Below, one piece after another: positions 56,024-64,000 of a stretch of 64,000 nt of DNA. Position 1 is the first letter of the stretch, and every line of letters starts with the position of its first letter. Below the pieces are notes generated by a model that saw nothing but the letters and a program-made list of their open reading frames with translations, did no database searches and had not been told where the DNA came from. A program made the translations under genes and the position numbers. This DNA is from an uncultured Bacteroidota bacterium (GTDB lineage: Bacteria; Bacteroidota; Bacteroidia; Flavobacteriales; Flavobacteriaceae). Location: positions 1-64,000 of the forward strand of contig CACMJT010000004.1 of NCBI GenBank assembly GCA_902614065.1, read 5' to 3'.

Positions 56024-56176
56024 ATGATGAAAAAGAAACAAACAAAAATAACTAGAAAAGAAGCTATTAAGAAGTTTGGAAAATACGCTGCCATGACTGC
56101 AGTGGGTACTTTCATTGTTCTTAACCCGCAAAAGAGTGCTGCGCAATCTCCTCCTACACCAGGTTGGGGATCGTAA
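56024..56176 (+). CDS. 50-residue exported peptide, signal-like segment plus a Pro/Gly-rich tail
   Basis: Found by hand; too short for normal ORF cut-offs. ATG at 56024 (a second ATG follows at once) to TAA at 56174. After basic KKKQTKITRKEAIKKFGK comes a hydrophobic stretch (AAMTAVGTFIVLN) and an Ala-x-Ala-like end (KSAAQ), leaving a mature tail of about nine residues, SPPTPGWGS. The layout 'RKEAIKK.G..A...hydrophobic...KAQA-SP..PG' recurs in small flavobacterial proteins in my memory. It starts two bases after the surface-protein stop and is followed by a strong terminator, so it is the last gene of that transcript. Function unknown. Confidence 0.65.
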   Translation: MMKKKQTKITRKEAIKKFGKYAAMTAVGTFIVLNPQKSAAQSPPTPGWGS

Positions 56177-56193
56177 AGAAATCTTTCCAAGTA

Positions 56194-56224
56194 AAAAAAC
56201 CCTTTGCAATGCAGAGGGTTTTTT
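56194..56224 (+). terminator. Terminator between the surface-protein unit and the beta-helix gene
   Basis: AAAAAACCCTTTGC and GCAGAGGGTTTTTT form a stem of about 14 bp around a three-base loop, with T's following. Its position rules out starts of the next gene upstream of it. Confidence 0.88.
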
Positions 56225-56255
56225 AATATGTAATATCTTTATTGAAAGTTTTCTA

Positions 56256-58790
56256 TTGAGAGTTGTAATTCCTTTATTCATTTCATTTTTATGCATTAGT
56301 GTTTATTCACAAAATAATGGTATTCTTAATACTGTTTCAGACTCCAATAATAAGGGAGGTTATTTTGATGGTTCTGGTCTTAGTACGTATTGGTATACCG
56401 CGGGTGGCGATGGTACCATTACAGCTGACGACACCGATTTTTTCTTTGATACAGTTGGCTCAACAGATGCTAAATCGTTAAAGGTTGTTGTAGATGGTGA
56501 CGATGACTATGCAAATAATAATGTTAGAGTTATGACAAAAAACTCAAATTCAAGTTATTTATTTGATGTATCAACTAGTGACAGCTGGAATGTTTCTTTT
56601 TATATTAAAGGAGAAATTGGTGATGAGTTAGATTTTAATATTGTTAAAAGCGGAGCTGAAGGCACTTTCCTATCAAGTGCATCATATACAATCAGATACA
56701 AAGGATGGCATTATATGAGATTACCACTCACTACCCCTACGGCATCACACACCAACCTTGGAAGACTAAGGATAAATTTTAAATCTGCTGGTACCTACAG
56801 ACTTGACAATGTTGTTTTGGAAAAAGGGACTTTTAATACTTGGTATGTTGGAGATGGAACAAATGGCAGTAGCACAAGCAATGGAATTGGAACTAAAGCA
56901 TCACCCTTTCAAAATATTGATAATGCTGTTCAGTTAAATTACAATTGGAACCCTGGAGATTTGGTGTATGTAAGGGCAGGTACTTATAAAAATGATAACT
57001 GGGATGGAACAAATGATACTTGGCCAGATAATCCAAGTATAACTAGTGCTGGATCTGATAATAATGATCCATATCTAAAAATTGATAGATATACCAAATA
57101 TGATTCTAGTGGAAATGGTTCAGCAAACAATGGTAGTAAAATTTTAGCAGACAAAAATGGTTCAATTGATCGCCCTATTGTTATAAGGAACTATGTGGAT
57201 GATAGCGGAATTCACGAAACACCAAAAATTTTATTTGATGGTAAGGCAGGTTTTCAATTTGGATCAGGAACCGAGGGTAGCAATGCAGGAGATGATAATT
57301 TAGATTGGATCGTTACATTTCTTGAACTTGCAGGTTTTGAAATTCAGGGCCCAAACCAAGAAATAACATATGCTGAAGCTAGCTCAAACAGAACAAATGC
57401 AATAAACCTTCGTACAGCAAGTTCCTCCAATACCAGTGCAACAAGAAATATGTATCATGGAAGGGGGATTGTGGTTTGGGGTGGATATTATGTTAATATC
57501 CACAATAATACTGTCTATGATTGTCCCAACTCAGGTATTAGATTTAATAATTCTGATTATGTAAGAGTGTCCTACAATACTGTTTACAATACCACCTGGT
57601 GGTCTTACAATGGTGAAAGTGGAATTGTAGTTGCACAAAGTAGAAATAGAGATGCTGATACTAGTTCAACAAAAATTAAAATGAGGATCACCAATAATAT
57701 TACATATGCTAATATCAATAAAATTGTTTATTTCAATCCATCATATGATTGCCAGACAAGTGGTTCATATGATCCTAACAAGGATGACTATGCATGTGGC
57801 GGTCGAAATAAAATTGTAGATGGATCAGGATGCTACATAACAAGAAATTCATACGATTCTGATGATTCGGGGGGTTCAAACCCAAACTATAATCCTCATG
57901 GATCATATTATGGAACTTTTCTTTTTGCCAATAATGTTTCATTTGGAAATGGTATGAACGGTGTTGTGGTACACAAGACTGATTATGCGAATGTTTACAA
58001 CAATACAGTTTATAAAAATGGTGAAGTTCCCTCAAGTAATGATTCAGATTGGGTTTCAGCAGGAAATCACACATATGAAAGTAGTGAAGGGTCAAGCTCT
58101 GATTGGAAAACACCACTCGGTTCTGGCAGGCAAAATTATACAGGCATTGTTGTGCACTCATCCTCCAACGTCAATGTTTACAATAACATTAGTTTTGCAA
58201 AAAACTCCAATGATCATGCATATGTCAACTTTGTTGAAAGTGATTGGTCTGTAAGCGGCGTAAATTTTGGTTCAAATAAAAATATTGCTGGTTCTGGAGC
58301 AAATGTTGCTGGTGGCAATCAATCTTTAAGTGCATCGGACTTTATTTCATCAAATGGGCAGTTCATCAATGCAGATGATAATAATTTATCAAACAGAGAC
58401 TATAAATTATCAAGCTCATGGAGTGATGCAATTGATGCAGCTGATGCCAGCTATGCCCCTGACAACGACGTAAGTGGCATTAATCGTCCCCAAGGTAATT
58501 CTGATGATATGGGTGCTTATGAACTTTCTAATCATTGGGACGGTAGTGAAAGTCAAGCGTGGACCACAGCTGGTAATTGGGGTTTAAATGTAGTGCCAAC
58601 AGATGATAAGTCCCCTGTTATTGATAATGCTGGGAATTCTCCATTAATATCCACGGGTGTAAATATTAAAGATCTAACAATTAAATCAGGGGCAACATTG
58701 ACAATAGATGCAAATGGAACATTGACTGTGCATGGAACACTTACAAATAGTGGTTCAATTACTGTTAATGGTAATGTTACTGTTGACTAG
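56256..58790 (+). CDS. Secreted right-handed beta-helix protein, possibly C-terminally truncated
   Basis: 844 residues from the TTG at 56256. I chose this because it lies just after the terminator and begins a signal peptide (RVVIPLFISFLCISVYSQ); in-frame starts further upstream would place the start before the terminator. Residues about 60-190 are a jelly-roll-like module, about 200-760 a parallel beta-helix with SGIRFNNSD and YNTVYNTTWW, and the end is a repetitive LTVHGTLTNSGSITV strand ladder. The helix is clearly related to the product of 1-2451. No sorting domain follows the ladder. Confidence 0.8.
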   Translation: MRVVIPLFISFLCISVYSQNNGILNTVSDSNNKGGYFDGSGLSTYWYTAGGDGTITADDTDFFFDTVGSTDAKSLKVVVDGDDDYANNNVRVMTKNSNSSYLFDVSTSDSWNVSFYIKGEIGDELDFNIVKSGAEGTFLSSASYTIRYKGWHYMRLPLTTPTASHTNLGRLRINFKSAGTYRLDNVVLEKGTFNTWYVGDGTNGSSTSNGIGTKASPFQNIDNAVQLNYNWNPGDLVYVRAGTYKNDNWDGTNDTWPDNPSITSAGSDNNDPYLKIDRYTKYDSSGNGSANNGSKILADKNGSIDRPIVIRNYVDDSGIHETPKILFDGKAGFQFGSGTEGSNAGDDNLDWIVTFLELAGFEIQGPNQEITYAEASSNRTNAINLRTASSSNTSATRNMYHGRGIVVWGGYYVNIHNNTVYDCPNSGIRFNNSDYVRVSYNTVYNTTWWSYNGESGIVVAQSRNRDADTSSTKIKMRITNNITYANINKIVYFNPSYDCQTSGSYDPNKDDYACGGRNKIVDGSGCYITRNSYDSDDSGGSNPNYNPHGSYYGTFLFANNVSFGNGMNGVVVHKTDYANVYNNTVYKNGEVPSSNDSDWVSAGNHTYESSEGSSSDWKTPLGSGRQNYTGIVVHSSSNVNVYNNISFAKNSNDHAYVNFVESDWSVSGVNFGSNKNIAGSGANVAGGNQSLSASDFISSNGQFINADDNNLSNRDYKLSSSWSDAIDAADASYAPDNDVSGINRPQGNSDDMGAYELSNHWDGSESQAWTTAGNWGLNVVPTDDKSPVIDNAGNSPLISTGVNIKDLTIKSGATLTIDANGTLTVHGTLTNSGSITVNGNVTVD

Positions 58791-58793
58791 TCT

Positions 58794-61106
58794 TTAGTAA
58801 TCGTATCTTTTTTTAATATCAACAGTTGCACTCATTAACTGCTTGTCATCCGAAGAACCACCAACCATAAACTCAAACTCACCCATCTCAACGCATAGAT
58901 TCATATTGATATCATAAAACGCCAAATCTTGGATATCAACTTCAAAATCAATGGTTACAGTTTCACCTGATGCAATCATAACTCTTTTGTAACGTACGAG
59001 TTCTTTGACAGGTCTCGTAACTGAGCTATAAGAATCTCTGAAGTATAATTGAACAACCTCTTCCCCATCAAAATCACTTTCATTTGTAACATTAACTGAA
59101 ATTGAGATATTGTCATCGATAACTTCATTAACTATAAACTGTGAATATTCAAAATTTGAATAGCTTAATCCGTGTCCAAATGGATACAAAGGGGTAACTT
59201 TTTCAAAAGCATACTTGTGAAAATATTGTGAAGGTTTATGGTTATAAATCATTTGTAATTGTCCTACACTCCTTGGAAATGTCAAAGGGAGTTTTCCACC
59301 AGGGTTAACATCTCCAAAAAGAACTTCTGCAACAGCTGTCCCAGCTGTAGTTCCGGATTCCCATGATTCAACAACTCCAGAAATATTTTCATCTATCCAA
59401 GGCTCTGCAATGGGTTTTCCATTGACATATACAACAATAACATCTTTATTGATTTGTCTTAGTTTTTTCACAAGCTGAAGTTGTTTTCCTGCTAAATTTA
59501 AATTCGCCCTGCCCATGTTCTCACCAGCTGTTCTCTTTGATTTTAGGTTTCGCTGAGAATTATCACCAACAACTACAACTATTTGATCGTAATTTCTGCC
59601 ATAATTTACAGTTCTATTGATGTCACTCTCTGAAATTGACCTTATATCGTCGTTGGAATCATAAAAATCAACGTTGTAACCCTTACTCTTACCAAGCTTA
59701 CTTATGCCCTCATATATGGTTGTTACCTTTTCTTCAGGTTGTGCCCAAACCCAGTCCCCTAAAACAGAGTGGTTATTCGCATTGGGACCAGTGACTAATA
59801 TATTTTTTCCTCTTTTCTTACTAATTGGTAATATCCCATCATTCTTTAGAAGCACTATTGACTTTCTTGCAGCATTCAATGCAGTTTTTAAGTGTTCCTC
59901 TGTGAAAACTTTGTTTTTTATATCATTAGGGTCAACAAATGGATTTTCAAAAAGGCCCAGTTTAAATTTTGCATAAAGGATTTTTCTTGCTGAAAAGTCA
60001 ATTCTTTCTTGACTGAGCTTTCCTTCCTCAACAAGTTTTATCACATTTTCCAAAAAGTTTGGTCCATGCATATTCATATCCATACCAGCATCAATAGCAA
60101 AATATATAGCCTCTTTAAAATCTTTCGCAATTTTATGTAGACTACTAATTCTGTTTATATCGAGCCAGTCACTAATATAAAAACCATCAAACTTAAACTC
60201 ATCTCTCATAACATCAGTCAGTAGTCCTTTGTGCATATGGGAAGGGATTCCATTAATTTCATTGTGTGCAGCCATTACAGAGTAAACACCTGCATCTACA
60301 GCTCTTTTGAACGGTTTTAAATATATTTCTCTCAGAGTTCTTTCAGAAATGTCCATAGGTGATACATTTAAACCATTCACAGGCTCTGAGCCAGCAGCGA
60401 AATGTTTTGCACATGCAATAACATGGTCAAAGCCTGAAAAATCATCAGATTGAAGACCTTTAATCATCTCTACGCCAAAGTTCCCCACGAGATAAGGATC
60501 TTCACCAAAAGTTTCACCCACTCTCCCCCATCTTGGATCTCTTAGAACGTCAATGTTTGGCGTAAAGGACCAGTGCGACCCATGGGCTCTGACTTCAATA
60601 GCTGTTTCCTTGCCAATTTGATATGCAATTTTCTCATCAAATGTTGAGGCCAATGAAATTGGGGAGGGATAAACCGTTGTGCCTGCAACCATTCCGTTAC
60701 CGTGAATTGCATCAATTCCTATTATTAGGGGTATTTTCAACCTGGATTTTTGTGCCAACTCTTGTAGTCTATTTGCTTCTTTCAATGTTAGTACGTGTAA
60801 AAAAGAGCCTATTTTTCCTTCACTAACCATTTTAGCAATATCTCTTTTAAGAAGACCAGGATATGATGCTCGACTGTCACTATTTAGAATCTCCTCAGCG
60901 GTCATATTTCGGTCTGCATCTGTTATATAGTTCAATCCCACAAATTGAGTCATCTGTGCGACTTTTTCCTCCAAAGTCATTCTTTTCATCAAATCATCGA
61001 CTCTTTCATCTACACTTAAATCTTTATTTAGGTACTTTAATTCATTATCATTTTGACATGCAAAAAGAACAAGAAACGTTAATGTAAATAGTAACAGTTT
61101 TTTCAT
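58794..61106 (-). CDS. bglX: Glycoside hydrolase family 3 beta-glucosidase, lipid-anchored
   Basis: 770 residues. The lipoprotein signal ends LFAC (C17). The GH3 N-terminal barrel (about 30-380) has the catalytic nucleophile D313 in FYISDWLD and the KHFAAGSEP substrate-binding motif; the C-terminal domain and fibronectin III-like tail (about 670-765) are complete. It releases terminal glucose (or xylose) from beta-linked oligosaccharides. The length and layout match periplasmic BglX. A 46-residue ORF is immediately upstream on the same strand. Its 3' end is three bases from the convergent beta-helix gene. Confidence 0.92.
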   Translation of the reverse strand: MKKLLLFTLTFLVLFACQNDNELKYLNKDLSVDERVDDLMKRMTLEEKVAQMTQFVGLNYITDADRNMTAEEILNSDSRASYPGLLKRDIAKMVSEGKIGSFLHVLTLKEANRLQELAQKSRLKIPLIIGIDAIHGNGMVAGTTVYPSPISLASTFDEKIAYQIGKETAIEVRAHGSHWSFTPNIDVLRDPRWGRVGETFGEDPYLVGNFGVEMIKGLQSDDFSGFDHVIACAKHFAAGSEPVNGLNVSPMDISERTLREIYLKPFKRAVDAGVYSVMAAHNEINGIPSHMHKGLLTDVMRDEFKFDGFYISDWLDINRISSLHKIAKDFKEAIYFAIDAGMDMNMHGPNFLENVIKLVEEGKLSQERIDFSARKILYAKFKLGLFENPFVDPNDIKNKVFTEEHLKTALNAARKSIVLLKNDGILPISKKRGKNILVTGPNANNHSVLGDWVWAQPEEKVTTIYEGISKLGKSKGYNVDFYDSNDDIRSISESDINRTVNYGRNYDQIVVVVGDNSQRNLKSKRTAGENMGRANLNLAGKQLQLVKKLRQINKDVIVVYVNGKPIAEPWIDENISGVVESWESGTTAGTAVAEVLFGDVNPGGKLPLTFPRSVGQLQMIYNHKPSQYFHKYAFEKVTPLYPFGHGLSYSNFEYSQFIVNEVIDDNISISVNVTNESDFDGEEVVQLYFRDSYSSVTRPVKELVRYKRVMIASGETVTIDFEVDIQDLAFYDINMNLCVEMGEFEFMVGGSSDDKQLMSATVDIKKRYDY

Positions 61107-61109
61107 AAT

Positions 61110-61250
61110 TTATTTTTCTCCAATTATTTTTTTTATAACATGTAAAGTCGTCATAAATGTTATTTTATGAACAGAATTTTTATAATCACCAATTTCTATT
61201 CTATTTTCTAAGTATTTAATAAAGTCATCTATTGATGTGTTTCTATTCAT
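61110..61250 (-). CDS. 46-residue ORF directly upstream of the GH3 gene
   Basis: ATG (61250) to TAA (61110), 46 residues, basic and helical (DDFIKYLENRIEIGDYK, ending KKIIGEK). Its stop is three bases before the GH3 ATG (spacing TAA-ATT-ATG), so it would be co-transcribed and possibly coupled. It follows the terminator of the next upstream gene. Nothing identifies a family and the codon pattern gives only modest support, so it may be a short leader or chance. Confidence 0.35.
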   Translation of the reverse strand: MNRNTSIDDFIKYLENRIEIGDYKNSVHKITFMTTLHVIKKIIGEK

Positions 61251-61262
61251 AAGTTCAAGTTA

Positions 61263-61292
61263 AAAAAAAAAGGGAGACAAATGTCTCCCCAA
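61263..61292 (-). terminator. Terminator of the NTF2-like lipoprotein C gene
   Basis: On the minus strand GGGAGAC and GTCTCCC pair around a four-base ATTT loop, followed by a run of ten T's. Confidence 0.85.
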
Positions 61293-61313
61293 TTTTAAAA
61301 ATTTAGGTCGAAT

Positions 61314-61841
61314 TTACTCAGTTGGAACAGCGGCTCTTGTGTATACCCAAAAAGCACCAATTTTACCATCTTCAATGTAAACATCAGCTACGTCATACGT
61401 AGTAACTTCATTACCATCAACTGTTTTCTTTACCTCTGCTCCAGAAATCACCCATTCTCCGTTTTGCCCGTCAAGCTTCATTGTGTAAGAAAAATAGGTT
61501 CTCCATGTTGGATTTTCAGCTTCAAACCATCCTTTTAAGAATTCAATTTGTGTATCTGATCCTCTAATTACTTGTCCATTTGGAGCTAAAATCCTGAACT
61601 CCCCCATTTGAGTAGAGTCAATATTCATACTTGCAATTAGTTCCAAATCTCGATTATTGTGAGCATCAATATACTTGTCCCATATATCTAAATTTTCAGG
61701 GCTAGCATCAGTAGCGTTAATCTGCTCACCACCAGCTCTTAAAAAGCCTGGTGCTCTTTCCATTTCAGCTTCTTGTTTTGCAGGTGCATCACAAGAAAAA
61801 GTGACAAAAGAAAGTACAATTAATAAAATAAAATTTCTCAT
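61314..61841 (-). CDS. NTF2-like (SnoaL-fold) lipoprotein C
   Basis: 175 residues. The signal ends TFSC (C17), then a linker of about 30 residues. The fold is similar to lipoproteins A and B: WDKYIDAHNNRDLELIASM, a glycine turn (LAPNGQVIRG), WRTYFSYTMKL strand and DVYIEDGKIGAFWVY at the end. It is a monocistronic unit with its own terminator. It may be a divergent member of the same lineage-specific family. Confidence 0.78.
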   Translation of the reverse strand: MRNFILLIVLSFVTFSCDAPAKQEAEMERAPGFLRAGGEQINATDASPENLDIWDKYIDAHNNRDLELIASMNIDSTQMGEFRILAPNGQVIRGSDTQIEFLKGWFEAENPTWRTYFSYTMKLDGQNGEWVISGAEVKKTVDGNEVTTYDVADVYIEDGKIGAFWVYTRAAVPTE

Positions 61842-61885
61842 TTTTTTAAATTTTCTACTAATTTAAGGATTTAATTGAAAAATTA

Positions 61886-63550
61886 TTACTCCCAAAGAAT
61901 GCTTTCCTCATGTTTGAACCAATTTTCATAATCTTCTGAGAACCTCTCATCAATCTTAGCACGTTTAATCTTTAAGGTTGGTGTTGTCAAATTATTATCA
62001 GGGGTCCATTCATCTTTAACAAAGACCACTTTTTCAATTTTCTTATAATTATCCATTCCTGAGTTTACTTTGTTTAAAAACTCTTCCATTTTTTCTGTAG
62101 TATCTTTCTTGTTCAGCAAAGCAACTTCATTTGGAACACCCAATAAAATTGGCTGTGGTAAATTTAGACCAACAACACAAACTTGTTGAAATAAGTTGGC
62201 TTTCTCAAACTCAGCCTCAATAACAGATGGTTCTATGTATTTACCTTTAGATGTTTTAAAAATATCCTTTACCCTTCCAGTAATGAAAAGATAACCTTTA
62301 TCGTCTAAGTAGCCCTTATCGCCTGTATTAAACCAACCATCTTTCATTACCTCATTAGTAAGTTCTTTATTTTTATAATACTCCTTCAATAGATATGGAC
62401 TCTTAGTCCAAATTTCACCTTGCTCACCGATTTTTATGTCAACCGCATCCCAAGGGATACCTACAGAACCTTTTCCTTCTAAATTAATTGTATCTAAGTA
62501 TGAACATACACAACAATTTTCAGTCATTCCATATCCGTTGAGAATGTTAACACCTAATGATTTGTACCAATCAATCAATGCTTGTGGCAAAAATGCAGCA
62601 CCACTAACAATTGCATTTGCTCTTGACCAACCCAATGATTTTCTAATTTTCTTCTTTATTATTCCAGAGATGATGGGTATTTTAAGTAAAATATTCAATC
62701 TATTTTGTGGCATTTTCTCCAAAACCTTTTCTTTGAATTTATTGTAGATCCTCGGTACACCTGCAAATGTGGTTGGTTGTACTTCAGAAAGATTTTTTCC
62801 AAAAGTTTCCAATGATTCAACGAATGATATTGTTCCTCCATATCTTAGACATGAAAATTCTATAACAACTCTCTCAAAGATGTGATTTAAAGGCATGTAT
62901 GATATGAAAGTATTATTACCATTTTTATCGACAGCAAGAGGATTAACCTCGCTCTCAATGATAATCTTAGTTAAAAAAACTGTTCTGTAATCCAATACAG
63001 CACCTTTTGGATCTCCAGTTGTACCTGAGGTAAATATTATTGTCCATATGTCATCCATCTCAGGATAATAATTTTCTTTCTTGGGCTCATTTTGATTCAT
63101 TATATCCTCCCATTTAACAGAGTTTTTAACTTCTGAATGGTTATCATATTTAGGGAACGATATTAATGGAACGTTTTTGATGCCCTTTACCTGTTCTTCC
63201 CAATTCTCTAATTTACCCGCAAAAAGTAATTTAACTTCTCCAAAATCGATTAGATTTTCAAGTTCATAAGATTTTAAAGTAGGAAAGAAAGGAACAGATA
63301 TATGTCCTGACATCATGATAGCAAGATCTGCTATAATCCACTCTCGACAATTTTTTGAAATCAAACCAATGTGAGACTTTGCTGGAAGATTATAACCATC
63401 AATAGCTGTTGCTAACTTTCTAGCCATTATTCCAACTTCTGCCCAAGTATACTCTTCCCAGTTGTCACCAAAAGGTTGTCTTAAAAATGGATCATTTGCT
63501 TTTTCTTTTTCCCATTTATAAAATGGAAAGTCATAAAATTTATCGCTCAT
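61886..63550 (-). CDS. AMP-dependent long-chain acyl-CoA synthetase
   Basis: 554 residues. The adenylate-forming P-loop is FTSGTTGDPKGA (about 178-189); GYGMTE (about 338-343) and the GDKGYLDDKGYLFITGR hinge are present. It activates a fatty acid to acyl-AMP and then acyl-CoA. Family members are ~560-600 residues, so this copy is near full length. It is divergent from an acyl-CoA carboxylase beta gene, which suggests shared control of an acid-degradation pathway. Substrate chain length is unknown. Confidence 0.88.
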   Translation of the reverse strand: MSDKFYDFPFYKWEKEKANDPFLRQPFGDNWEEYTWAEVGIMARKLATAIDGYNLPAKSHIGLISKNCREWIIADLAIMMSGHISVPFFPTLKSYELENLIDFGEVKLLFAGKLENWEEQVKGIKNVPLISFPKYDNHSEVKNSVKWEDIMNQNEPKKENYYPEMDDIWTIIFTSGTTGDPKGAVLDYRTVFLTKIIIESEVNPLAVDKNGNNTFISYMPLNHIFERVVIEFSCLRYGGTISFVESLETFGKNLSEVQPTTFAGVPRIYNKFKEKVLEKMPQNRLNILLKIPIISGIIKKKIRKSLGWSRANAIVSGAAFLPQALIDWYKSLGVNILNGYGMTENCCVCSYLDTINLEGKGSVGIPWDAVDIKIGEQGEIWTKSPYLLKEYYKNKELTNEVMKDGWFNTGDKGYLDDKGYLFITGRVKDIFKTSKGKYIEPSVIEAEFEKANLFQQVCVVGLNLPQPILLGVPNEVALLNKKDTTEKMEEFLNKVNSGMDNYKKIEKVVFVKDEWTPDNNLTTPTLKIKRAKIDERFSEDYENWFKHEESILWE

Positions 63551-63637
63551 AAAAATTAAATATAGTAATTTATTTTTGGGATAATTTATAACACATAGTT
63601 GCTTGATAATTTACTGATATATTAGCTATCTTAGTAG

Positions 63638-64000
63638 ATGTTTATGGAAACATTTAAATCATCGATTAACAACAGAAGCGCATCTTTTAAATCCAATAAA
63701 AAAGCAATGTTAAATCTTATTGATGAGTTAAATAATTATTTAAATAAAACCAAGATTTTAGGTTCAGAAGTTGCACTTGATAGAGCAAGGAAAATAGGTA
63801 AATCTTTAGTCAATGAAAAAATCAAGAAATTGATCGACCCAGAAAGTCCATTTGTCGAACTGATGCCTCTCGCAGGACTAAATCATGAAAATGGTTTTGG
63901 TCCAGGCGGTACAACCATTTGTGGAATAGGTTTTGTCTCTAGGAAACTATGCATTATTAATGCAAATATTGGGACAAAAAAGGGTGGTGTAGTTGATTAC
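63638..64000 (+). CDS. Acyl-CoA carboxylase carboxyltransferase (beta) subunit, N-terminal part
   Basis: 121 codons to the window edge, all open; start ATG at 63638 (or 63644). The opening helical region (about 1-50) leads into the carboxyltransferase fold with SPFVELMPLAGLNHENG, GPGGTTICGIGFVS and ANIGTKKGGVVDY, of which the pieces FGPGGTT and NIGTKKGG are typical. Biotin-dependent enzymes of this kind carboxylate propionyl-, methylcrotonyl- or geranyl-CoA. Which substrate is used cannot be decided from this fragment. Confidence 0.82.
   Translation, partial: MFMETFKSSINNRSASFKSNKKAMLNLIDELNNYLNKTKILGSEVALDRARKIGKSLVNEKIKKLIDPESPFVELMPLAGLNHENGFGPGGTTICGIGFVSRKLCIINANIGTKKGGVVDY

Noticed and set aside
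57775-58161. 128-codon minus-strand frame opposite the beta-helix gene
   Set aside because: An antisense shadow rich in Cys and His from the Asn/Tyr-rich helix codons; no start signal, family or gap in the opposite gene.
58794-61106. Polysaccharide utilisation locus around the GH3 and sulfatase genes
   Set aside because: There is no SusC/SusD pair, no hybrid two-component regulator and no further glycan enzyme in the region.

Overview
The window looks like a chromosomal segment of a marine member of the Flavobacteriia (Bacteroidota) with a small, AT-rich genome. The evidence is the fused LpxC/FabZ, a flavobacterial-type PEP carboxylase, a long SecA, many short Cys lipoproteins, large secreted beta-helix proteins with thrombospondin type 3 repeats or a gliding-type C-terminus, one promoter of the Bacteroidota TTG(19)TAnnTTTG form, several TTG starts, and a myxol-type carotenoid cluster. 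Species cannot be named from the sequence alone.

Layout. 1-2451: the 5' part of a secreted beta-helix/TSP3 protein that runs off the left edge. 2510-8714 (minus): a tightly packed envelope and core operon, lpxD - lpxC/fabZ - lpxA - efp - sucD - fabG - SPFH protein. 8783-16617: tsaE, a small membrane protein, proline dehydrogenase, aroB, ppc, an Lrp/AsnC regulator, an XRE regulator with operator-like palindromes, a lipoprotein and phosphatidylserine synthase. 16665-23637: lnt, a DUF2795 protein, secA, a glycosyltransferase and msrA. 23610-29307 (minus): a PAP2 phosphatase, an M28 peptidase, a sigma-54-type response regulator, dnaJ, grpE and an epimerase-like protein. 29364-41924: ilvE, a MazG-like protein, two lamin-tail lipoproteins in tandem, crcB, an outer-membrane barrel next to the amt ammonium transporter, purM-prfA-pyrF, a GSII-type glutamine synthetase, a Na+/Ca2+ exchanger and an isoaspartyl peptidase. 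42002-46314: a 45-residue YRG-repeat mini-gene, a compact structured element, and a carotenoid cluster (crtY divergent from crtA-like, crtD-like and cruF-like genes). 46334-61841: an accessory region of secreted and lipid-anchored proteins (S9 peptidase, tRNA-Arg, three NTF2-like lipoproteins, a sulfatase, two large surface proteins with a 50-residue peptide between them, and a GH3 glucosidase). 61886-64000: an acyl-CoA synthetase divergent from the start of an acyl-CoA carboxylase beta subunit.

How the genes work together. Lipid A synthesis, fatty-acid synthesis, lipoprotein acylation, Sec export and phospholipid synthesis supply an envelope that carries many of the exported products encoded nearby. 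Amt plus glutamine synthetase form an ammonium assimilation unit, apparently with an adjacent outer-membrane barrel. The carotenoid genes encode the late steps (cyclisation, 1'-hydration, 3',4'-desaturation, 2'-hydroxylation) expected for a myxol/saproxanthin-type pigment; the early steps (crtB, crtI) and any rhodopsin are not in this window. I found no CRISPR array, insertion sequence, prophage or obvious defence system. The least described items are the small YRG-repeat gene and structured element at about 42.0-42.24 kb, the 50-residue peptide at 56.02 kb, the NTF2-like lipoproteins, and the duplicated-fold secreted protein at 50.44 kb.
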